Source: a virus
Direction: 5' to 3' (one strand)
Virus record (IMG/VR): IMGVR_UViG_3300022602_000158
Coordinates: 1-47,445 of that record
DNA length: 47,445 bases
The notes beneath the pieces are model-generated. The model did no database searches. It saw only the letters and a program-made list of their open reading frames with translations, and was not told the DNA's origin. The translations under genes were made by a program, and so were the position numbers. How positions within the stretch are numbered: position 1 is the first letter of the stretch; each line of letters opens with the position of its first letter. Shown one piece after another: positions 43,201-47,445 of the stretch.

Positions 43201-44311
43201 AGATATTTTACAGAAGTTGAGTGCAAACTCAGTACCAAACGTATACAGTTTGTATTCACCAAGTCAAGCAATGGATGCTTTCAACGTATCAACTACTGAC
43301 TTTATTCCTTCTTCAACATCTATTAACTATGCTTATCAAACAACATTGTTGAATGGTAATGCTCAAACAGCTCTTACACCAGTAACACCTGGTCGTTTTG
43401 GTACACCAACACAAGATAACGTTTATTTGAATGATGGTAATGGTGAGCGTGTATTGTTGAAGAACTCAAATACATCATTCCAATTATTTGCTACATTATC
43501 TTCAAACGATCCAAATGTAAGTCCAGTTATTTGTGATGATGGTTTATCATTGTATAACATCATCTATCACGTTAATAATATGGGTATTGATGGTAACATT
43601 ATTACTGTGGCCAACACAGGCGCAAGTTATAATGCCAATACATTGTCTATTGTTATCACTTCAGGTATAACCAATTCTAATACAACAAACGATTTGGGTA
43701 CAACAGATTTACCTGTATTTGGTTATACACAAAATACAATTACTGGCGGTATCACATCCATCTACACAACTTATCCAGGTTCTGGTTATTTGGTAACACC
43801 AACTATTACTGTATACGATCCAACAAGTCGTACAACAGCTACAGCGAATGCTCAAATTGTTGTTGCTGGTGAAACATCTAAGAATGGTGGTAATGGATAT
43901 GCCAAGTACTTCACCAAGAAAGTAGTGATGCCAGCAGGTAATGATTCTGGTGACCTTCGTGTATACATTGATGCTTACAGACCACCTAATACTCAAATCT
44001 ATGTTTACTATAAGATTTTGAGTTCTGCCGATACACAAGTATTTGAGAATCAAAACTGGCAGTTAATGACCAATACATTGAACTATACAAACTATTCAAC
44101 AAATAGAAATAGTATTATTGAATATGAATATGCTCCTGGTATTAACAACTTGGCTAATAACAATATTTCTTATACAAGTACAAGTGGAATTAGTTACAAT
44201 AACTTCATTCAATTTGCTATCAAAGTTGTTATTACTACACCAGATAGAACTAATGTTCCATTCTTACAAGATATTCGTGCAGTAGCATTACCAGCAGGAA
44301 CAGGAATTTAA
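37232..44311 (+). CDS. Giant DUF4815-type baseplate/fibre protein, 2359 aa
   Basis: The N-terminus SPYFDDFDPTKNFHRILFKP and GFAVQARELTQSQTILQNQI is the hallmark of the DUF4815 virion proteins of T4-like phages, at the place of T4 gp9/gp10. It contains the DUF4815 region, a long mixed beta region, an Ig-like or carbohydrate-binding-like insert near residues 1400-1550 (FTPASTGTYTVTYAGADTVT), a proline run (YYPPPPPFSGDG), and near the end Gly/Tyr modules (YPGSGYLVTPTITV). The final 120 residues (VYIDAYRPPNTQIYVYYKIL) look globular. At 2359 residues it is the longest gene seen here and large for its type. Probably a baseplate protein that also forms a fibre. Confidence 0.75.
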   Translation: MTTNFNVSPYFDDFDPTKNFHRILFKPGFAVQARELTQSQTILQNQISNFASAIYSQNTPISGGKVTTNLNCYYIRLNPTYNGISISAGNFLNKTITDATGTILAKVIATAEGATNGDPPTLIVTYISGVQFTDNAIITPTDGSNFQAQVSPSVTGTPSTGFSSVASISSGVYYIVNGYSQSSTANADGTYTQYSIGNFVQVNPQTIILSKYSNTPSYRIGLEINENIVTYSGDSSLLDPAIGASNYQAPGADRYQITLTLTTFPLTVGNDQAFIELVRIVGGAIVKQNDSTVYSAIDDYFAKRDYETNGDYVVQDFKLTPSANTSNTQSYNLSISKGIAYVRGYRVENQSTQTLSNPRARTTNTVNPNSVFIDYGNYFVVDTANGVFDVTTQPSVDFHCVQAGNVNSANATTYASTVIGTGVIRGWQYVSSNASNTASYVFNAYVSDIVMNTFTSATTSATTNTITFNDPTDTFSTSANAYYGALLTITSGTDAGDSRTIVSYNSSTKTATVNQPFTITPDSTSKFLLSFTTANIDAIAQKGANYGLTANANISIVGGGKTAATLASPTVLQAGGMPELVFPVGYSYVANVANSTYYTTQVFRNQGFNNTSKTLTINTTAPLAFQGPLNTSIYGNQFKQLFTLINNSTGQILDFTYSGNTANITSATSVTFTSPTYGAVSNVTVIAAMYVAGGDASTNIVKTKTLVTGNTTYGSTSLSSVVSNTSLDLVNGQAYVLNSAITANAPFSLYVTDVKRITKIIDTGSTSVTASGQLLSTFTDITTSFALDNGQRDSHYDFAQLSLLPGVPAPKGNILVCFNYYSHGGGDGYFSVNSYTNETYSQIPFYTAKDGNTYALRDCIDWRPSKANGTTAYFGGWEYKNPGTSQNILVPQNNTSYQNQYSYYLGRKDLLVLTKDSQFNIIQGTPSTSPQYPSQPNGSLLLANLNMDPYTAYVPGENPDGITPNLSINKVLHKRWAKSDITDLQTQVNNLEYYTTLNALEQQASGLQVSDVNGVARPNFGILVDDFNSFAAADTNNPNYAANINIRKGQMGPVTSVTNFQLQNPVVLASLGSLATTAVNTYAINNINGTATNIYTLPYTTANLISQPLASNTISVNPFSVVTYQGFATLNPPMDNWVNTVEVPSILITDPSLQFNQQAGGLNLTNGGDFASLPGTTSVVSSSQTGVGALSGTNSTSTPLQQGGTASSSSYVAVPTQTYVSQIVGLNNAQTSTATSPALVSADGYVTNNAVLPNIRPQEIIVRAGGMLVNTPVSCWFDGQNVNQYMTMPNTIELTGVTGTFNVDDIIGFYESNISTFFPIARVISVYNYPNGTSVRLYVATMIQVPQTVTTAQLQNAFFNINGTYQGSTAAGTVTFSANSMHSIHNSGVVSGVGGSFTSASTSTPTNIFACQTVSNWASFTNTYGVWGDQNNGGSYSATFPFTPASTGTYTVTYAGADTVTGSISVGGTTISTGTLVAESTKSTTISLTSGVAANVSWSLTNSGLYQYYAGPAVAVTITDPTGNIVWNSRTPSGLSYAAIGSEYSMPSGGSMFVGATQVQLDANANSSSNSYYYGAAISIKTTYTYSYNYGAVYYPPPPPFSGDGDSANWNRYTTAVSQYNSQISAAVNAAKTSTITLSSTAIYNANITSYNAVTRTVTLDKGVNLSFGTNSIYGNMNSQYNITGNVGSVAAAIHSGNTIPQLSTDEHGQFVAIFNVPGSVFYTGQRVFRIDNRVIPTQPSSATTYAEATFYATGLQTINQNLNYAASVDASSTTITQTNNQGYNIVAQTPNIDPLAQTFIISKQNYPNGAFLNSVNLFFAPFTSNTVPSSPVTVSIVGTLNGYPNGQTLPYSTVTLNANQINTSLAPNSANASTYTTFTFPAPVYIQPGVLYAFVVQSSSSAYNLYYGEQNKVAIASSANTTSSAIATKIGQAPYVGALFESQNSITWTADQTKDLMFTINQCVFNTTTTPQVQFVTPFNLPYRKLGRQDILQKLSANSVPNVYSLYSPSQAMDAFNVSTTDFIPSSTSINYAYQTTLLNGNAQTALTPVTPGRFGTPTQDNVYLNDGNGERVLLKNSNTSFQLFATLSSNDPNVSPVICDDGLSLYNIIYHVNNMGIDGNIITVANTGASYNANTLSIVITSGITNSNTTNDLGTTDLPVFGYTQNTITGGITSIYTTYPGSGYLVTPTITVYDPTSRTTATANAQIVVAGETSKNGGNGYAKYFTKKVVMPAGNDSGDLRVYIDAYRPPNTQIYVYYKILSSADTQVFENQNWQLMTNTLNYTNYSTNRNSIIEYEYAPGINNLANNNISYTSTSGISYNNFIQFAIKVVITTPDRTNVPFLQDIRAVALPAGTGI

Positions 44312-44312
44312 T

Positions 44313-44540
44313 ATGTACGTTAAAGTAAAAGACGCTAATTTTATTAGAGACACCAACTCAATGGCTCTTATCAATACGGACCGTAAGGCAATTAATGATT
44401 ACCAAGAAAAAGTCCGTATGGCAAAGATTCAAAAAGAAGAAATAAATAACATTAAATCTGAAATTGCTGACGTTAGAAATGATGTACAAGATATTAAGAT
44501 GATGATAACAAAACTATTGGATAAAAATTTAAATGGCTAA
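44313..44540 (+). CDS. Small coiled-coil virion-associated protein, 75 aa
   Basis: A 75-residue protein beginning MYVKVKDANFIRDTNSMALI, followed by a charged coiled coil (EEINNIKSEIADVRNDVQDI). This type often follows the large baseplate protein in T4-like phages. It overlaps the next fibre gene by 8 bases. Exact role unknown. Confidence 0.7.
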   Translation: MYVKVKDANFIRDTNSMALINTDRKAINDYQEKVRMAKIQKEEINNIKSEIADVRNDVQDIKMMITKLLDKNLNG

Positions 44541-45852
44541 TACAGTATCCCTATTAAGTTACGCCAACACCTTCGGTGATTGGGTGGTTACAACCAATTT
44601 TTTGACACAACAAAATAATAATCTTGTAGCTAACAACTATGTTAAATCCACAGGAACATTGTATCTTAACGATTCAAGTCTAGGTTTACAGGTTGCTAAC
44701 GGTGCCATTTTTGCTGGTGCCATGCAAGTACAAGGTCTTGGTTCTTCTGCTTCCATTCAAAATACATTATCGGTTGGTGGTTTAGCAACATTCTCAAATA
44801 CTACACAAAGTATTACAACTTCAGGTCCTGTAAGTGCTGGCGGTCAATTATCTGCTACTGGTTCTGGTGTGGGTTTATATGTTGCCAATAATGCAACAGT
44901 TAATGGTAGTCTAACTGTCTCTCAAAATACTAACGTAACCGGTGCATTAACTGTTTTTGGTCCTACAAGTATAAGCGGTGTGACAGCAGTAAGTAATACA
45001 TTCAGTACTACTGGTGCAGTCTCGTTTGGCTCTACTGGCGCATTTACAGGTAGTGTTACGGCACCATCGTTTATTGCTGGTACTAGCATGGCAACACAAT
45101 TTTTGTCTGTTAGTAATCCTGCTGGTGCCACGGTTAACGGATCTTCAATTATCACGGCCGCAACTTATAACACCTATGCTCCTTCACTTACTGGTCTTGG
45201 TGCTTCTGGTACATGGAATATCAATATCAATGGTAACGCTACCAATGCCAATACGGCCACAGTAGCCAATACACTTTATTCGACAAGTGATTATACTGCT
45301 AACTCATTTACTGTAGCTTCTACTGGTTTTGTAGGAAATGCCTTACAGAATGGTTGGGCACTTTGTTGGGGTAATAATTTAACTGGTGGTTCATCTGGTT
45401 CAAGAATTTACGATAATTCTAGTTTACACATTTATACAGATGACACTACTTATTTTGATAGTAATGGTTCATCTAACTGGTATTGGAGAACAAGCGCCAC
45501 TCCATCAAACGGAGGTTCACCAAGTACTTTAGGAACATTAGATGGTTCTGGTAACTTTACTGCTGCTGGTAACGTGACTGCTTATTCTGATTTAAGACTT
45601 AAATCTAATGTACAAACCATTACAGGCGCCTTAGATAAGACAATGCAGTTGCGTGGTGTCACTTATGATAAAGATGGTCGTAAAGGTTTAGGTGTAATTG
45701 CTCAAGAAATCAGAGAAATTCTACCAGAAGTTGTTATGGAAAATGATGATGAAAACAAAACTTTGTCGGTTGCCTATGGTAATATTGTTGGTTTATTAAT
45801 TGAATCTATCAAAGAACTCAAAGCCGAAATAGACGAATTAAAGAAAAAGTAA
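44533..45852 (+). CDS. Tail fibre with C-terminal peptidase S74 chaperone
   Basis: A 439-residue fibre. The shaft (about 20-320) has repeated Ser/Gly/Thr beta-strand units (GSLTVSQNTNVTGALTVFG). The last 90 residues are an intramolecular chaperone of the S74 type: YSDLRLKSNVQTI with the Ser-Lys pair, GVTYDKDGRKGLGVIAQEIR, LPEVV, then a trimeric coiled coil (LIESIKELKAEIDELKKK). The chaperone normally cuts itself off after the fibre has trimerised. Confidence 0.88.
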   Translation: MANTVSLLSYANTFGDWVVTTNFLTQQNNNLVANNYVKSTGTLYLNDSSLGLQVANGAIFAGAMQVQGLGSSASIQNTLSVGGLATFSNTTQSITTSGPVSAGGQLSATGSGVGLYVANNATVNGSLTVSQNTNVTGALTVFGPTSISGVTAVSNTFSTTGAVSFGSTGAFTGSVTAPSFIAGTSMATQFLSVSNPAGATVNGSSIITAATYNTYAPSLTGLGASGTWNININGNATNANTATVANTLYSTSDYTANSFTVASTGFVGNALQNGWALCWGNNLTGGSSGSRIYDNSSLHIYTDDTTYFDSNGSSNWYWRTSATPSNGGSPSTLGTLDGSGNFTAAGNVTAYSDLRLKSNVQTITGALDKTMQLRGVTYDKDGRKGLGVIAQEIREILPEVVMENDDENKTLSVAYGNIVGLLIESIKELKAEIDELKKK

Positions 45853-45921
45853 AAATTTGATTTTTTGCGTTCCGGCCTCCGAAAGTTCCGACCGCAATCC
45901 TAGAGTCCAAAAATCGAATTT
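45853..45921 (+). repeat. Hairpin element B (13-bp stem, 43-nt conserved loop)
   Basis: AAATTTGATTTTT (45853-45865) pairs with AAAAATCGAATTT (45909-45921), with one U.G pair, around a 43-nt loop holding TTCCGGCC, CCGAAAGTTCC and CCTAGAGTCC. It is the partner of element A at 27870. It begins at the stop of the S74 fibre gene and precedes a late-promoter candidate. Confidence 0.72.
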
Positions 45922-45946
45922 ACTTTTATGGTGAGGTAGGAAATGA

Positions 45947-45954
45947 CATAAATA
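45947..45954 (+). promoter_or_regulatory. Candidate late promoter CATAAATA
   Basis: CATAAATA is 34 bases before the next gene's ATG and downstream of hairpin B, in true intergenic sequence. It would start a new transcript for the last fibre genes. Confidence 0.45.
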
Positions 45955-45988
45955 TCCAATAGGATAATAAGAATATCAGGAAATTTAA

Positions 45989-46324
45989 ATGCCAGCAGCC
46001 TATCAAAATCTCTATATAGAACAAGGTACTACATACTCTACATCAATTGTTATTGATGACGTATACAACGATCCATACAATTTGAGCGGTTATACAGCCG
46101 CAAGTCAACTCCGTTATTCTTACTACGCAGCAAATACAACAGCAACATTTGCTACTGCTCTTAATGCCTCTTCTGGAACAATAACTTTATCTTTAACTGC
46201 TGCTCAAACAGCTAGTATTCCTCCAGGTCGATATGTGTTTGATACTATTATTACTGATGGTGTAGGAAATGTGACTAGAATTTTAGAAGGTATTGCTGAA
46301 ATTTCTCCATCCGTTACGAGGTAA
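45989..46324 (+). CDS. Small virion structural protein, Ig-like fold candidate, 111 aa
   Basis: The N-terminus YQNLYIEQGTTYSTSIVIDD, with YTAASQLRYSYYAANTTATF, then ISEISPSVTR-like strands suggest a single beta-sandwich domain of a kind seen in phage structural proteins near fibres. It is followed 3 bases later by the next gene. Function unknown. Confidence 0.65.
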   Translation: MPAAYQNLYIEQGTTYSTSIVIDDVYNDPYNLSGYTAASQLRYSYYAANTTATFATALNASSGTITLSLTAAQTASIPPGRYVFDTIITDGVGNVTRILEGIAEISPSVTR

Positions 46325-46327
46325 TAA

Positions 46328-46552
46328 ATGGGTCAAATAATTGGGACAGTAAATGTCCAAGTAGGGTCAGCAACAACACCCCGAATTAATTCTATCAGTT
46401 ATGGTGGTAAAAACACCATTCTAGGTGCGGCGGACTTAAATGCCACCAATGCAGTCAATTTAGATGTTGTTACTTATCAGGCAAACACAAATTCTTTTGT
46501 ATTATCTCCTGCCGGCCAAGCCATCACGAATATTGATGGAGGATTTTTCTAA
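46328..46552 (+). CDS. Small virion-associated protein, 74 aa
   Basis: A 74-residue beta-rich protein (IIGTVNVQVGSATTPRINSI) that ends NIDGGFF. It lies between two structural genes and its 3' end contains GGAGG, the ribosome site of the next gene. Role unknown. Confidence 0.6.
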   Translation: MGQIIGTVNVQVGSATTPRINSISYGGKNTILGAADLNATNAVNLDVVTYQANTNSFVLSPAGQAITNIDGGFF

Positions 46553-47445
46553 GTGGCCAATACCTCAATACAAATCCTTCGTTCTTATACATCAAATGTT
46601 CCAGCAACACTACTTGATGGACAGATGGCGTATTCGTTTTTGGCGAATACACTATACATTGGTGATAAAAATAACGAGATTATTCCAATTGCTGGTGAAT
46701 CTTACATTCTCAACCTTGTTCAGGTCAACCAAACACAGAACGTAGAGATTGCGGCTGCTTATGCTCAGGCCAATGCAGCCACCAATTCAGCACAGTATGC
46801 TTATACAAATAGTAATGCTTCTTATATTCAAGCCAATGCTGCTTTCTTACAAGCAAATCAGGCAAATCAATATGCCAATTCAGCATATGCTCAAGCCAAT
46901 TTAACAAACACTTACGCTACTACGGCTTATGCTCAAGCAAATGCCGCTACAAACTCAGCACAAGCAGCCTTTACAGATGCCAATGCCGCTTTTATTCAAG
47001 CAAACGCAGCATTTCTACAAGCAAACATCACAAACACTTATGCCACCAGTGCATATGCTCAAGCCAATGCGGCTACTGCTTCTGCTCAAGCGGCTTTTAT
47101 TGATGCTAACGCAGCATTTATTCAGTCCAACGCAGCATTTACACAAGCTAATGCAACTAATACACTAGCACAAGGCATTTATGTATTTGCCAATGCTACA
47201 AGTAACTTTGCTTATTCTGCATATGCACAAGCAAATGCTGCAACATTCTCTGCTCAAGCGGCATATAATAATGCTAACTCAGCAGTATCTCAAATTGCAG
47301 CCAATACGGCATATCAAGTAGGTGTTAATACTACACAGAATAACCAAATTATTGCTGTAAACACTTACGCAACTTCAGGTTACAATCAAGCAAATACTAC
47401 TACTGCCAATTTGGCGGCTAATATTATTTACTTTCAATCTGTAAC
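46553..47445 (+). CDS. Heptad-repeat tail fibre protein, GTG start, cut by window end
   Basis: The GTG directly follows the preceding TAA, with GGAGG (46538-46542) 10 bases upstream. The start MANTSIQILRSYTSNVPATL, followed by AYSFLANTLYIGD, is typical of fibre proteins that attach by their N-terminus. From residue 69 on, 25 heptads of the type A(Y/F)xQANA follow without a break, then a less regular part. The 297 visible codons are open; the stop lies beyond the window. Confidence 0.85.
   Translation, partial: MANTSIQILRSYTSNVPATLLDGQMAYSFLANTLYIGDKNNEIIPIAGESYILNLVQVNQTQNVEIAAAYAQANAATNSAQYAYTNSNASYIQANAAFLQANQANQYANSAYAQANLTNTYATTAYAQANAATNSAQAAFTDANAAFIQANAAFLQANITNTYATSAYAQANAATASAQAAFIDANAAFIQSNAAFTQANATNTLAQGIYVFANATSNFAYSAYAQANAATFSAQAAYNNANSAVSQIAANTAYQVGVNTTQNNQIIAVNTYATSGYNQANTTTANLAANIIYFQSV
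46757..47281 (+). repeat. 25 consecutive 21-bp units encoding A(Y/F)xQANA heptads
   Basis: The units keep frame and length exactly over 525 bases. Typical heptads are AYAQANA, AFIQANA, ATNSAQA and TNTYATS. The pattern suggests a trimeric coiled coil with an unusual Ala/Asn-rich core. Related but less regular heptads occur in the 33358 fibre gene. Confidence 0.85.

Overview
The window is about 47 kb of an AT-rich, densely packed, T4-like contractile-tailed phage (class Caudoviricetes). Many genes overlap by 1-30 bases. The core T4 set is recognisable: gp33, gp59 and gp32 (late transcription and replication), gp4 and a gp2-like candidate (head completion), gp26, gp48, gp53, gp27, gp5, gp25, gp6, gp8 and a gp7/gp10-type pair (baseplate), plus tail fibres. 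The host is not directly visible. The phage carries its own circularly permuted tmRNA with the tag ANDNKFALAA, and two-piece tmRNAs are known from alphaproteobacteria, some betaproteobacteria and cyanobacteria. The tag looks most like betaproteobacterial tags, so a betaproteobacterial host is a reasonable but unproven guess.

Layout. 1-3705: a run of small plus-strand genes, mostly unknown, headed by a metallophosphoesterase cut by the window edge. 3742-6139: a PurD-like ATP-grasp enzyme, a conserved phage protein behind a perfect consensus sigma70 promoter, and two small genes. 6148-8536: a radical SAM/SPASM enzyme followed at once by a protein with a 17-cysteine tract, which looks like a maturase and its substrate. 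8509-11466: one unknown gene, three consecutive Fe(II)/2-oxoglutarate-type oxygenases and a RecB/Cas4-like nuclease. 11488-11985: the permuted tmRNA behind its own sigma70 promoter, with a 50-codon ORF inside its intervening segment. 12061-14994: a SleB-like cell-wall hydrolase, a small gene, gp33, gp59, a HAD nucleotidase and gp32, closed by a strong intrinsic terminator.

15050-20467 is a minus-strand block read gp4, gp2-like, tail-tube-like, gp26, a gp51-like -1 frame extension, then two tape-measure-like proteins that share a module. A T TTT TTC slippery heptamer two codons before the gp26 stop suggests programmed -1 frameshifting, as in the tail assembly chaperones of other phages. 20500-47445 is plus-strand virion structure: gp48, gp53, gp27, a gp5 split over three genes, a glycine-rich adhesin, gp25, gp6, a gp7-type protein, a fibre, gp8, a 2359-residue DUF4815 protein, an S74-chaperoned fibre, and a heptad-repeat fibre that runs off the end.

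How it works together. Consensus sigma70 promoters lie only between about 5 and 14 kb, ahead of metabolic, tmRNA and replication genes. TATAAATA-like late-promoter candidates lie ahead of several other genes, fitting the presence of gp33. Most worth following up are the permuted tmRNA with its nested ORF, the radical SAM/cysteine-rich pair, a hairpin element with a 43-nt loop present twice beside structural genes, and the gp26 frameshift.
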